Below, one piece after another: positions 42,017 to 51,043 of a DNA stretch of 64,000 nucleotides. Position 1 is the first letter of the stretch. Every line of letters starts with the position of its first letter. The stretch is from Streptomyces sp. H39-S7 (GTDB taxonomy: Bacteria > Actinomycetota > Actinomycetes > Streptomycetales > Streptomycetaceae). The stretch spans positions 71,685 to 135,684 of the forward strand of contig NZ_JAPVLU010000025.1 of NCBI RefSeq assembly GCF_027158205.1, written 5' to 3'. The notes below the pieces were generated by a model. It did not search any database, was not told where the DNA came from, and worked only from the letters and a program-made list of their open reading frames with translations. Both the position numbers and the translations under genes were made by a program.

Positions 42017-43890
42017 GACGTGATCTCTACGTTCCTCGTCTCGGTCACCTGGTCGATGTCGGACGTCCGCACGGTGACGGACACCTGCCAGGTCCCGGCC
42101 ATCGGCAGCTGCACCGAGGCCGCGGTCCAGTGGCCGACGTCGAGGTGCTGGAGCGCCACCGGCAGCGGCCCGATGCTCTTGGCCTTGAGGGTGAACTCGA
42201 GCTTCACCTCGGGCACGTCGACCGGCACCGGATCCGCGCCGGAGATCAGGACGTGCACCTCGTTCTGGCCGACCCGTCCCGGATCGATGGTGATCAGGGC
42301 CTGGCCCTTCCCCTTAGGACCGTGCGTGTCGTACGGGATGCGCACGCTGAGCGGCAGCCCGGAGGGGGCGTCGACGGGCGCTGCCACCGAGCCGGTCTTC
42401 TCCTGTGCCGCGCGGCCCGGCTGGGTCCCGGTGAGCAGCGTCGTCACGGCGAGCACGACCACGGCGACCGCGACCTCGGCCAGCACGGACTTCCGCAGCC
42501 CGTCGCGTTCGGGGTCGGACTCCCGGGTCTTCCTCGCCTGGGCCTTGTCCCGGGCGGTGCGCTGGAGCCGCAGCTGGGCCTGCCGGGCCGGGTCGGCGGA
42601 CGAGCCGGCCACGACGCGCTCCGGGCGCTTGACGGCCGCCGTGGCGGAGACGGCGGGCGCGCCGAGCCGCGCGGTCCAGCGCCGCGACAGCCAGGCCAGC
42701 TCGACGAGCAGGACGACCAGGCCGATCTTGACGAGCAGCAGCTGCCCGTAGGAGGTGGAGACGAACGCGTCCCACGAGCCGAGCTGCCGCCAGGACTGGT
42801 AGGTCCCGGTGGCGACCAGCGTCGCCACCGCCGCGAAACCGATCTTCGAGAAGCGCTGCACGGCTTCGCGCTCGATGCCGAGCCCCGCCACCAGGGCGGT
42901 CAGCAGGGCGGTCAGACCGCCCAGCCACACCGCCATCGACAGCAGGTGCGCGACGTCGACCGGCATGGCGAGGCCGGACTGGATGCCGACGGAGGCGTGT
43001 TCCGCCATCGCCCAGGTCGCGGCGATGCCCGTCGCGATGACCCCACCGCCGATGCCCAGCCCCCAGGCGAGGTCGGCGCGCTCGGCCCGCTCGCTCTCGC
43101 TGGCGGGCGTCCCGCGTTTGGCGTACAAGCCGAACAGGACCGCCAGGAAGACGGCGGCGGCCGCGAGCAGCAGCAGCCGGGAGAGCAGTGCGGCGCCCGG
43201 CCGGGTGTTGAGCACGTCGCGCATCACCCCGAGGTCGAGCGCGTCGCCGAGCCCGCCGCCGTTCACGTACGGCCCGCGCAGCATCAGCAGCGCGATGGTG
43301 GACGCGACGAGCGCGACCCAGCCGCCGACCGCGATCCGCCGCATGGGGCGCAGCAGGGCGCCGCGCGGCCAGCACACGGCGAGGAAGGCGGAGGCGCCGA
43401 CGAGCAGCGCGAATCCGGCGTAGGCGACGTAGCGCCCGATGCCGTAGAGGACGCCCGCGGGGCCGCCGCCGACGGCCTGCGCCTGCTCGGCGACGTCGAC
43501 GGTGGTCTTGGAGGGGGCGCCGACGGAGAACGTGAACGCGCCCGCGACCGGGTGGCTGTCATCCGAGACGGCCTTCCAGGCGACGGTGTAGGTGCCGTCG
43601 CCGAGCCCGGCGCGCAGCGCGACCGCGGCGGTGGAGCTGTTGCCGTTCGCGTGCTGCGGAGGGCCGCTGTCGACGCGGCCGCCGGCCGGGTCGAGGACGC
43701 GCAGCGAGTCGGCGGACAGCAGCACGCCTTCGGAGAAGGTGAGCACCACCTGCTGCGGCGCGGTCTTGACGATCGCGTCCTCGCCGGGGTTGGTGTTCAC
43801 CAGCGCGGCATGCGCCGAGGCCGGGGTGGCGGCACCCAGCACGACGGCGAGCAGAGCGCCCAGTACGACCAGCGCACGCCTGATGGTCAT
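42013..43890 (-). CDS. CopC-CopD copper-resistance fusion protein
   Basis: A 625-residue membrane protein. After a signal peptide the mature N-terminus would start at His27 (SAHAALVNTNPG), the copper ligand of the CopC domain, with DDSHPVAGAF farther on. A CopD-like region of about eight membrane segments follows (about residues 150-400), then an Arg-rich cytoplasmic linker, another membrane segment and a C-terminal extracytoplasmic FixH/YtkA-like beta domain (residues ~510-625). It probably imports or handles copper at the membrane. It is coupled to dtpA downstream and close to the PCuAC gene upstream. Confidence 0.9.
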   Translation of the reverse strand: MTIRRALVVLGALLAVVLGAATPASAHAALVNTNPGEDAIVKTAPQQVVLTFSEGVLLSADSLRVLDPAGGRVDSGPPQHANGNSSTAAVALRAGLGDGTYTVAWKAVSDDSHPVAGAFTFSVGAPSKTTVDVAEQAQAVGGGPAGVLYGIGRYVAYAGFALLVGASAFLAVCWPRGALLRPMRRIAVGGWVALVASTIALLMLRGPYVNGGGLGDALDLGVMRDVLNTRPGAALLSRLLLLAAAAVFLAVLFGLYAKRGTPASESERAERADLAWGLGIGGGVIATGIAATWAMAEHASVGIQSGLAMPVDVAHLLSMAVWLGGLTALLTALVAGLGIEREAVQRFSKIGFAAVATLVATGTYQSWRQLGSWDAFVSTSYGQLLLVKIGLVVLLVELAWLSRRWTARLGAPAVSATAAVKRPERVVAGSSADPARQAQLRLQRTARDKAQARKTRESDPERDGLRKSVLAEVAVAVVVLAVTTLLTGTQPGRAAQEKTGSVAAPVDAPSGLPLSVRIPYDTHGPKGKGQALITIDPGRVGQNEVHVLISGADPVPVDVPEVKLEFTLKAKSIGPLPVALQHLDVGHWTAASVQLPMAGTWQVSVTVRTSDIDQVTETRNVEITS

Positions 43891-43902
43891 CGTCGCTCCT
43901 CC

Positions 43903-44385
43903 TCAGCCCTTCGGCCGGTAGCCGGCCGGCTCGACCGGCACCGTGACGCCGATCGGGTCGCCCTGGGCGAAGTGCAGTTCCATGGACACCCTGTCGCCGG
44001 CCACCGGCTTGTGCGTGAGTTCCGTCAGCATCAGGTGGTTGCCGCCGCTGCTGAGCGTAAGCCGCCCGCCCGCCGGGACGGTCAGGGAGCTCACCTTGCG
44101 CATACGGTTCTCCGTACTGGTGTGCAGGGTGATATCGGCGGCCAGGTCGCTGCTGACCGAGGTGAGTTCCGCGTCGGTGTCGCCGGTGTTGGTGACCGTG
44201 AAGTAGCCGGCGGCCATGTCGCCCATCACCGGCTGCGGTATGTACGCCCCGCTCACCGAGAGCTTCGGCCCCTTCGCTCCGGCGTGCGCCGACGCGTCGG
44301 GCGCCGCGGAGCAGCCGGCGAGCGCGAGGGCTGCGGCGGACACCGTCAGGGCGAGGGCCGTCGCGGCGGGCGTCCGGCACCTCAC
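43903..44385 (-). CDS. PCuAC-type copper chaperone lipoprotein (ECuC-like)
   Basis: A 160-residue exported copper(I) chaperone. The signal ends in a lipobox, LALAGC (Cys25), so it is probably membrane-anchored. The copper motif is present: His88, Met95, His117 and Met119, matching the M-x21-H-x-M spacing of the family. It passes copper to cytochrome oxidase assembly or secreted copper enzymes. Its GTG start overlaps the sco stop codon (GTGA). Confidence 0.93.
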   Translation of the reverse strand: MRCRTPAATALALTVSAAALALAGCSAAPDASAHAGAKGPKLSVSGAYIPQPVMGDMAAGYFTVTNTGDTDAELTSVSSDLAADITLHTSTENRMRKVSSLTVPAGGRLTLSSGGNHLMLTELTHKPVAGDRVSMELHFAQGDPIGVTVPVEPAGYRPKG

Positions 44386-45026
44386 GGCGCCTCGCTCCTG
44401 AGGAGCTTCGGCAGGTAGGCGGTGAACTCGTCCGCGGTGGTGCCGGACATGTACAGCACGTGCCCCTTGTCGTCCTTCGGCCAGAAGGCCAGGACCTCGG
44501 CGCCGTGGGTGACGGTGACGCTGCCGTCCTTCTCCGTCACCGGCTTGTCGATGCCGACGCCGACGGATCTGGCGGCCTTCTGGATCGTGCCGAAGTCACC
44601 GGTCAGGCCGACGAAGTCCTTGTCCTGGGCGGACAGCCACTCGCCGAGGTGCTGCGGGGTGTCGCGTGCGGGGTCCGTGCTGACGAACACGACCCGCAGC
44701 TTCTGCTGGTCGGGCTTGGGCAGCCGCGACTTGGCGATGGCGATGTCGCTCATCGTCGTCGGGCACACGTCGGGGCAGTGGGTGTAGCCGAAGAAGAGCA
44801 GGACGGGACGGCCCGCCGTCTCCTTGACCAGGTTGTACGGCTTGCCGTGGGTGTCGGTGAGGGTCAGCTCCGGCTTGGCGAACGGGGCGTCGAGGAGGGT
44901 GCCCGGCTTGGACGCCGCTCCGGAGACGACGGCGAGGGGCTTCTCGGAGCCGCCGTCGGAGGCCCCGCATCCGGCGAGGGCCGCGACGGCCGCCAGGGCC
45001 ACGCCGATCTTGATGGTGGTGCGCAT
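44382..45026 (-). CDS. sco: Sco1/SenC copper chaperone lipoprotein
   Basis: A 214-residue thioredoxin-fold copper chaperone with a lipobox at Cys20 (VAALAGC). The copper ligands are CPDVC (Cys84, Cys88) and His174 in VTHGAEVLAF. In Streptomyces, Sco supplies copper to cytochrome c oxidase and influences development. It is followed directly by the PCuAC gene, with overlapping stop and start codons. A large hairpin separates it from ycnI upstream. Confidence 0.95.
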   Translation of the reverse strand: MRTTIKIGVALAAVAALAGCGASDGGSEKPLAVVSGAASKPGTLLDAPFAKPELTLTDTHGKPYNLVKETAGRPVLLFFGYTHCPDVCPTTMSDIAIAKSRLPKPDQQKLRVVFVSTDPARDTPQHLGEWLSAQDKDFVGLTGDFGTIQKAARSVGVGIDKPVTEKDGSVTVTHGAEVLAFWPKDDKGHVLYMSGTTADEFTAYLPKLLRSEAP

Positions 45027-45055
45027 GAGAGTTCCCGGGGAGTGCGATGGCGGGG

Positions 45056-45114
45056 CCGGGGCGGCCGCACGGGTCGACGCCGGGCGTCGAGAACGTGCCG
45101 TACGGCCGCCCCGG
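45056..45114 (-). terminator. compound hairpin between ycnI and sco
   Basis: CCGGGGCGGCCG (45056-45067) pairs with CGGCCGCCCCGG (45103-45114); inside it TCGACG and CGTCGA form a second stem. It lies in the 96-base gap between two same-strand genes and could terminate or attenuate the ycnI transcript, making ycnI more abundant than the rest. Confidence 0.65.
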
Positions 45115-45122
45115 CCGGTGCG

Positions 45123-45848
45123 TCAGACGGAGGTGCGGCGGCGTCCTGCCAGGACACCGAACGCGACGCCGATGACGCCGACGACGATTCCGGCGACGCC
45201 GAGGATCCGCGCGGTCGTGTCACTGCTGTCGGAGTCGGCGGCAGCGTTCGTCGTCGCTGTCTGCTTCGCCTTGGCGTCGGCGGCGGGGGCCGCGGAGCCG
45301 TGGGCGTCCGTGGTCGCGGCGGTCAGCTTCAGCGCGGGTGCCGGGTTCGCCGGCTCGGCAGCGCCGGGCTTCTCCTCCTCGATCCAGCGCACGACCTCGT
45401 TGGTCGAGTACGTCTGGAGGGCCTTGAAGACCAGCTGGTCCGTGTCGTCCGGAAGCGGGCCGAACGAGACGGGGAACTGCTGGAACTGGCCGGGCTCGAT
45501 CGTGCCGCCGCTCCAGGTGATCTTCGTGACGGCCTCGGTCACCTGCTTGCCGTGCATGGTGATCGGCTTGGCGAGCTTGCTCTTGACGACCTCCACCTTC
45601 CAGCCGGGGACGGCCTGGGTGGAGACGGACGCGATCGGGTGGTCCGCCGGCAGGTTCACTTCGACCTTGATCGTCGAGGCGTTGTCCCGCTCGTTCGGGA
45701 CCTTGAACGCGACGGTGCTGTAGCCGCCCTTGGCGGCGCTGTTGGGCGTGACGGAGACATGCGCGAAGGCCGGTACGGCGGCCAGCAGCAGCGCGGAACC
45801 GGTGAGCGCGCCGACGGTGGTCAGGCGGCGCGTGCGGGAACTGTTCAT
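45123..45848 (-). CDS. ycnI: YcnI-like (DUF1775) copper-binding membrane-anchored protein
   Basis: A 241-residue exported protein. The signal peptide ends AVPAFA so that His30 becomes the mature N-terminus (HVSVTPNSAAKGG), the copper-brace residue of YcnI. The DUF1775 domain has FKVPNERDNASTIKVEV and ITWSGGTIEPGQFQQFP. A Thr/Ala-rich linker and a C-terminal membrane anchor follow (ILGVAGIVVGVIGVAFGVL, then RRR). ATG 45848 follows GGAG; an in-frame GTG four codons earlier is less likely. It leads the copper cluster. Confidence 0.92.
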   Translation of the reverse strand: MNSSRTRRLTTVGALTGSALLLAAVPAFAHVSVTPNSAAKGGYSTVAFKVPNERDNASTIKVEVNLPADHPIASVSTQAVPGWKVEVVKSKLAKPITMHGKQVTEAVTKITWSGGTIEPGQFQQFPVSFGPLPDDTDQLVFKALQTYSTNEVVRWIEEEKPGAAEPANPAPALKLTAATTDAHGSAAPAADAKAKQTATTNAAADSDSSDTTARILGVAGIVVGVIGVAFGVLAGRRRTSV

Positions 45849-45956
45849 GGGGCACTCCACGGTGAGTGGGGGGAAAGGGGTCAGCGCGCAGGCGGAACGC
45901 GCGAGACCGCCGCCCCCGTGGACCGGTGGGAACCGGGCCGGTGGAGACCGCTCGCG

Positions 45957-46739
45957 TCAGACCGCCAGGGCGTAGGCCGGTGGCCCGCGCCGCGCCACGC
46001 TGTGGCGCAGCCGTACGCCGCGCGCCTTCCCCTGCCCGGCGGCGAACCGGCGCGGCCGGAGCGCGGCGAGCCGGTCGTCGGCCGCTCCCGCCACCAGGAC
46101 GCGCACCAGCGCGACGAGCACGCCGCGCAGCACCTCGGCCGACAGGCCCACGAGCCGCCACAGGGCGGCCTCGCCGCGCCGCAGCAGCCATCCGACGGCC
46201 AGCGCGGCGAACAGGTGGGCGAGCAGCATCGGCAGCGAGTACGCCATCGCCGCGTGCATACCGCCGACGGCGGTGTCACCCGGTCGAGTGACAGGTCCCA
46301 TGGGCATCGCGGACGCCGGGTCGATACCCGCGTCGCGCACGATCCGTTCCGCGCCCTGCCGGGTGAGGGCCACCGCCGAGGCGTGGCCGCCGCACAGCAG
46401 CCGGCTGGCCAGCGCCATGACGCCGGAGCCGCCGTCCTGGGCCGTGGCGGGGTTCCCGCAGGCCTGTCCGGCGCCGAATACGGTGTGCAGCGCGAGCTGC
46501 CCCAGGGCGAGTGTCGTGGCGATCCCCCGGAGCGACCGTTCCCGCCCGGCCAGCGGCGCTGCCACGGCGAACACCGCGAGACAGCCCACCACGAGCGCGC
46601 CGGCCGGCACCCCGTGACGGGACGCCAGCGCGTGCCCGGCGGCGGACAGCGCGACACAGACCGCGGTGAACACCGCGGCCCGCAGCAGTCGCAGCCCGGC
46701 GCTCGCGCGCACCGGGGAAACGGGTGAGGGGGAAGCCAT
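45957..46739 (-). CDS. hypothetical multi-pass membrane protein of the copper cluster
   Basis: About 260 residues with five or six hydrophobic segments (LLRAAVFTAVCVALSAAGHAL, ALVVGCLAVFAVAAPLAG, and a His/Met-rich GGMHAAMAYSLPMLLAHLFAALAVGWLL region, given in parts). Met and His residues within the membrane and two Cys (GQACGNPA, LLCGGHAS) suggest metal handling but prove nothing. ATG 46739 lies 12 bases after GAGAGG; ATG 46751 abuts it. It precedes ycnI by 108 bases on the same strand. The C-terminus is Arg-rich. No named family recognised. Confidence 0.78.
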   Translation of the reverse strand: MASPSPVSPVRASAGLRLLRAAVFTAVCVALSAAGHALASRHGVPAGALVVGCLAVFAVAAPLAGRERSLRGIATTLALGQLALHTVFGAGQACGNPATAQDGGSGVMALASRLLCGGHASAVALTRQGAERIVRDAGIDPASAMPMGPVTRPGDTAVGGMHAAMAYSLPMLLAHLFAALAVGWLLRRGEAALWRLVGLSAEVLRGVLVALVRVLVAGAADDRLAALRPRRFAAGQGKARGVRLRHSVARRGPPAYALAV

Positions 46740-46880
46740 GACGGGCGTCATCCTCTCACCGTCGGGAACCGGCGCATAAGGGGGGTGTCCGGCTTGAGGG
46801 CGTGCGGGCGGGTCGCCTCAATACACCTGTACGCCGGGGTCTCACATCCGCCGAATGAGCGGCATCACGCCAAGAGGACG

Positions 46881-46918
46881 CTTACGGGGCGCAATTCGTG
46901 GCTATAGGTATCCGTAAG
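46881..46918. promoter_or_regulatory. inverted repeat upstream of the RsbW-like gene
   Basis: CTTACGG (46881-46887) and CCGTAAG (46912-46918) are perfect 7-base inverted arms, with TATAGG between them, 27 bases upstream of the 46945 start. It may be a promoter-operator, but no -35 box is obvious. Confidence 0.35.
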
Positions 46919-46944
46919 TCGAGCCGTGGCCTGGAGGCTGGAGC

Positions 46945-47388
46945 ATGAGCATCTGGTGGTCTCTCCACTTGCGGCGCGAGGCCGCGAGCGTTCCGCTCGC
47001 CCGACGGCTGCTGCTGGGGACGATGCAGACCGCCGGGGTTGATCCGGAGATCTGTTACGACCTGTCGGTGGCGGTGTCCGAGGCCTGTGCCAACGCCGTG
47101 GAACATGCGGGCGAGGGTGACTACAGCGTGACCGCGCGCATCGACGGCGACCGCTGCCGTATCGAGGTCGCCGACTCCGGACCGGGCTTCGCGCCCGACC
47201 GGCCGCGCCACCAACTCGCCCGGCCGCTGGCCCTGAAGGGCCGGCATGCCGAGCACGGTCGGGGACTGTTCCTCATCGAGGCGCTGGTGGATCACGTCCA
47301 CTTCCACAACCGGCCGGGCCGGGGCGCCGTGGTGACGATCGACAAGATCCTCAAGTGGCGGGACGACGCGCTGCTGAAGGCGTCCTAG
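46945..47388 (+). CDS. RsbW-like anti-sigma factor ATPase
   Basis: A 147-residue GHKL-fold protein. The N box is ACANAVEHA, the G1 box DSGPGFAP and the G2 region GRGLFLIEALVD. This is the compact HATPase_c_2 type in Streptomyces, which binds a sigma factor or anti-anti-sigma protein and phosphorylates it. ATG 46945 follows GGAGG-like GGCTGGAG. It stands alone; its 3' end overlaps the convergent ArsR-like gene by 4 bases. The partner is unknown. Confidence 0.88.
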   Translation: MSIWWSLHLRREAASVPLARRLLLGTMQTAGVDPEICYDLSVAVSEACANAVEHAGEGDYSVTARIDGDRCRIEVADSGPGFAPDRPRHQLARPLALKGRHAEHGRGLFLIEALVDHVHFHNRPGRGAVVTIDKILKWRDDALLKAS

Positions 47389-47924
47389 CGGGCGTCCGGG
47401 TCTTCCTCCGCGTCTTCCGCCGTGTCGGCCTGCACGAGGAACGCCATCACGGTGGCGCCGAGCAGGACGGAGCCGGGGGCGTGCGGGGCGCGGGCGGCCT
47501 CGTGCAGGTCGGCGAGGAGTTCCGCCATGCGCGTGCGGAAGGCGTCCCACGCCTCGGGCGCGACCCACAGCTCCGCGTCGGAGGTCACCCCCTCCTGGCC
47601 GGGCGCCCGGCGGGCGGCCCGGTCGCGCAGGTTGCGCGCCAGCGCCTCGGCGAGCAGCGGGGTGCCGTCCTGCCGGTCGGAGAGCGGGGTGCCGTGCACG
47701 GTGCGGTAGCGCCGTTCCCTGCCGCCGCGGTGCGAGCGGACCTCGCTGAGCTCGACGAGCCCGGCGGCGTCCAGCCGGCGCAGGTGCTGGCTGGCCAGCG
47801 CGTGCGAGATGTCCAGTTCTCGGGAGAGCTCCGCCGCGGAGAGCGGCGCGGCCCACATCAGCGACAGCATGCGCAGCCGTACCGGATGGGCCATGGCGCG
47901 CAGCGCGGGGTCGGTTGTCGTCAC
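47385..47924 (-). CDS. ArsR-like winged-helix regulator
   Basis: A 179-residue transcription factor with an N-terminal winged helix: ALRAMAHPVRLRMLSLMW, then LSRELDISHALASQHLRRLDAAGLV (two parts) and RERRYRTVHGTPL. No Cys-based metal site is evident, so it is not a classic arsenic or metal sensor. The C-terminal ~90 residues are Ala/Glu-rich. GTG 47924 has no good ribosome-binding site, so the transcript may be leaderless. The gene upstream, pepP, ends 68 bases away. Confidence 0.85.
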   Translation of the reverse strand: MTTTDPALRAMAHPVRLRMLSLMWAAPLSAAELSRELDISHALASQHLRRLDAAGLVELSEVRSHRGGRERRYRTVHGTPLSDRQDGTPLLAEALARNLRDRAARRAPGQEGVTSDAELWVAPEAWDAFRTRMAELLADLHEAARAPHAPGSVLLGATVMAFLVQADTAEDAEEDPDAR

Positions 47925-47992
47925 GGCGGCCAGTAAACCGCCCCGGGTGCCGGATCGCGGCGCCCGAGGCGGGTTACGTGTCCGTTCGCGGG

Positions 47993-49444
47993 TCAGCCCT
48001 GGAGACCGGCCATCCACGCCTCGACCTCGTCGGAGCGGCGCGGCAGCCCCTCCGACAGGTTCCGGTGGCCGTCGGCGGTGACGAGGATGTCGTCCTCGAT
48101 GCGGACCCCGATGCCGCGGTACTCGGCCGGCACCGACAGGTCGTCGGCCTGGAAGTACAGACCGGGCTCGACGGTCAGCACCATGCCGGGCTCCAGAACG
48201 CAGTCCACGTACGTCTCGGTCCGCGCGTGCGCGCAGTCGTGGACGTCCAGGCCGAGCATGTGGCCGGTGCCGTGCAGGGTCCAGCGGCGCTGCAGCGCGA
48301 GCTCCAGCACCCGCTCGACCGGTCCCTCGACGAGGCCCCACTCGACGAGCTTCTCGGCGAGCACGCGCTGCGAGGCGTCGTGGAAGTCGCGGTAGGCGGC
48401 GCCGGGCTTGACCGCCGCGATGCCCGCCGACTGGGACTCGTACACCGCGTCGTAGATCTTGCGCTGGATGTCGCTGAACCGGCCGTTGATCGGCAGGGTG
48501 CGGGTGACGTCGGCCGTGTACAGGCTGCGGGTCTCCACGCCGGCGTCCAGGAGCAGCAGCTCGCCGGAGCGGACCGGGCCGTCGTTGCGCACCCAGTGCA
48601 GGGTGGTGGCGTGCGGGCCGGCCGCGCAGATCGAGCCGTAGCCGATGTCGTTGCCCTCGACGCGGGCGCGGAGGAAGAACGTCCCCTCGATGTAGCGCTC
48701 GGAGGACGCCTCGGCCTTGTCCAGCACCCTGACGACGTCCTCGAAGCCGCGGGCGGTGGAGTCGACCGCCGCCTGCAGCTCGCCGATCTCCCACTCGTCC
48801 TTGACCAGCCGGAGCTCGGAGAGGAACTCCTTCAGCTCGGCGTCGCGCTCGGCGGTGACCTTGTCGTGCAGGGCGTCCTCGACGCCCGCGTCGTAGCCGC
48901 GCACCACCCGGACCGGGCCGGTCGCCACGGCCAGCTTCGCGACGACCTCGCGGACGTCCGAGCACGGCAGGCCGAGCAGCTGGGCGCCCTCGGCGAGGCT
49001 GTTGCGGCGGCCGGTCCACAGCTCGCCCTGGCCGTCGAGCCAGAACTCGCCGTTCTCACGGCTGGAGCGGGGGAGCAGGTACGCGGTCGCGTCGTGCCCC
49101 TGGCCGCCCTGGGCGGGCTCCAGGACCAGGACGGCGTCCTGCGTCTGGTCACCGGTGAGGTGGACGTACTCGCTGGACGCCCGGAAGGGGTATTCCGTGT
49201 CGTTCGCGCGCGTCTTGAGGTTGCCTGCCGGGATGACCAGCCGCTCGCCGGGGAAGCGGGCGGACAGCGCGGCCCGGCGGCGGGCGGCGTGCGGCGCCTG
49301 GGCGATCGGCTGCAGGTCGTGCAGCTCGGTGTCGGCCCAGTCGGACTTCATCAGCTCGGCGAGCTCGTCGGAGACCTCGGGGTAGAGGCCGTTCTTGCGC
49401 TGCTTGATGGGCTGCTCTTCGGCCGCTTCGACCTCTTCGGACAC
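47993..49444 (-). CDS. pepP: Xaa-Pro aminopeptidase (aminopeptidase P)
   Basis: A 483-residue M24B metallopeptidase that removes N-terminal residues before proline. It has the AMP_N domain (about 40-180, with ERLVIPAGN and DTEYPFRASSEYVHLTG) and a catalytic domain with LLLDAGVETRSLYTADVTRT (metal Asp), HGTGHMLGLDVHD (His) and the final EPGLYF and GVRIEDDILVT (Glu). GTG 49444 is chosen because GGAGG lies 6 bases upstream. Confidence 0.95.
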   Translation of the reverse strand: MSEEVEAAEEQPIKQRKNGLYPEVSDELAELMKSDWADTELHDLQPIAQAPHAARRRAALSARFPGERLVIPAGNLKTRANDTEYPFRASSEYVHLTGDQTQDAVLVLEPAQGGQGHDATAYLLPRSSRENGEFWLDGQGELWTGRRNSLAEGAQLLGLPCSDVREVVAKLAVATGPVRVVRGYDAGVEDALHDKVTAERDAELKEFLSELRLVKDEWEIGELQAAVDSTARGFEDVVRVLDKAEASSERYIEGTFFLRARVEGNDIGYGSICAAGPHATTLHWVRNDGPVRSGELLLLDAGVETRSLYTADVTRTLPINGRFSDIQRKIYDAVYESQSAGIAAVKPGAAYRDFHDASQRVLAEKLVEWGLVEGPVERVLELALQRRWTLHGTGHMLGLDVHDCAHARTETYVDCVLEPGMVLTVEPGLYFQADDLSVPAEYRGIGVRIEDDILVTADGHRNLSEGLPRRSDEVEAWMAGLQG

Positions 49445-49558
49445 GTCCTGCCTCCTCGCAATAGACCGATCCATCGTATGTGCGTACGGAAGGCCGACTA
49501 CAGGGGGCTTAGGTCACGAACCGCGGCAAAGCGGACCCGCGCGGGCGGGGGCGGGGGC

Positions 49559-51043
49559 TCAGTCGAAGCGGATGACGAGCAGAACGACGTCCTCCGGGCT
49601 GTCGAGGGTGTCGAGACCGTCCGGCAGCACGGTGTGCAGCACGTGGTCGGCGAGGAGGTCGGGGTCGTCGCGGGTGGCGCGGGGTGCGCTCTGGGCGGCG
49701 CTGTGCAGCCGGGCGAGCGCGCGGTCCATCGGTTCGCCGGTGCGGTGCAGCAGGCCGTCGGTGTAGAGCAGCAGCGTCTCGCCGGGCTCCGGCCGGACCT
49801 CGACGCTGGGCGCCTCCCAGCAGCTCAGCATGCCCAGGGGGGCCGAGAGCGAGGTCTCGATGTACTCGATCCGGCGGTCGCCGACGATCAGCGGCGGGCA
49901 GTGTCCCGCGCCGGCGAGCACGAGCTTGCGCTGCTCGGGCTCCGCGTAAGCGAACAGCGCGGTCGCCGAACGGGCGGGCTCGGTGAGCCGCAGCAGCAGC
50001 TCCAGGTCGGACAGGACGGCGACCGGATCCTCGCCCTCCATGACGGCGTAGGCCCGCAGCGAGGCCCGCAGCCGGCCCATCGCGGCGACCGCGCTGGGAC
50101 CTGACCCGGTGACGCCGCCGACCGCCAGGCCGAGCGCGCCCTCGGGGAGCGGCAGCGCGTCGTACCAGTCGCCGCCGCCACGCGGTCCCGTGTCGTGCCG
50201 GACGGCCATCCGTACACCGGCGACCCGCGGCAGCCGGGCGGGCAGCAGCTCCTCGGCGAGGGTGGCGAGGGTGCAGCGGGCGCGGCTCAGTTCCAGCTGC
50301 CGGGCGATGTGCTCCGCGGCGTACCGGCCGTAGAGGCCGACGAGATGGCGCTGGCGTTCGACCGGTTCGGCCGGTTCGTCGTACAGCCAGACGGCCGCGC
50401 CGAGATGGCCGGTCCGCTCGGTGGTGAGCCGCAGCGCGTAGCTGGCGTCGAAGCCGAGGTGCGCGGCGACTTCGCGGTGCCGCGGGTCGAGGCCGGGCTC
50501 GTGCGGCAGGTCGGGGTGGATGATCTCGTCGCTGTCCGCGGGCGTCCGCACGGGCGCGTCCCCGTCCGGGGCGGCGGCGGCGCTGTCGGCGGCGGCGTCC
50601 GGGCCGCCGGTGGAGTCGCCGGCTCCGCCGGTTCGGTCGCGCCGGTCGGCCCCGTCGGGTTCGAGGAGGATTCCGTAGGAGGCGGCGCCGTTCGGCACGG
50701 TCTCGATGGTGCCCAGATCGGCGTGACCGAGGCCGAGGCCGACGGTGGTGTCGGGACCCAGCCGGTCGGCGGGTTCCAGGACGAGCAGTCCGCGGCGCGC
50801 GCCGACCAACGCGGCACCGGCCCGCAGTACTTCCCGCAGCGACGCGTCGAGGCCGGTGGTGCCCGCGAGGCGTTCGGTGAGCTCGTGGAGTGTGGTGAGA
50901 TCGGAGATCCAGCAGGCCAGCCGGTCCTGGACGGCCGCGAGGCGGTCCACGGGACGGCATTCGGCCGCAGGGGCGGAAGTGTGTGGCGCGACAGGAATGG
51001 GAGACTTGGTTCCGGCCACTTTTGGAACCCGGGTGGTACTCAT
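49559..51043 (-). CDS. GAF-PP2C (RsbU/SpoIIE-type) phosphatase, degenerate
   Basis: A 494-residue signalling protein with a GAF domain (about 60-265, with a low-complexity insertion DGADRRDRTGGAGDSTGG) and a C-terminal PP2C-type domain. The domain keeps RGGGDWYDALPLPEG, LLLYTDGLLHRTGEP and PEDVVLLVIRFD. However, the metal-binding GDVxGxG motif, normally with Asp, reads GGVTGSG here, and the terminal DD is ED. Activity may be reduced or lost. Members usually dephosphorylate anti-anti-sigma factors. The ATG is at 51043. Confidence 0.88.
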   Translation of the reverse strand: MSTTRVPKVAGTKSPIPVAPHTSAPAAECRPVDRLAAVQDRLACWISDLTTLHELTERLAGTTGLDASLREVLRAGAALVGARRGLLVLEPADRLGPDTTVGLGLGHADLGTIETVPNGAASYGILLEPDGADRRDRTGGAGDSTGGPDAAADSAAAAPDGDAPVRTPADSDEIIHPDLPHEPGLDPRHREVAAHLGFDASYALRLTTERTGHLGAAVWLYDEPAEPVERQRHLVGLYGRYAAEHIARQLELSRARCTLATLAEELLPARLPRVAGVRMAVRHDTGPRGGGDWYDALPLPEGALGLAVGGVTGSGPSAVAAMGRLRASLRAYAVMEGEDPVAVLSDLELLLRLTEPARSATALFAYAEPEQRKLVLAGAGHCPPLIVGDRRIEYIETSLSAPLGMLSCWEAPSVEVRPEPGETLLLYTDGLLHRTGEPMDRALARLHSAAQSAPRATRDDPDLLADHVLHTVLPDGLDTLDSPEDVVLLVIRFD

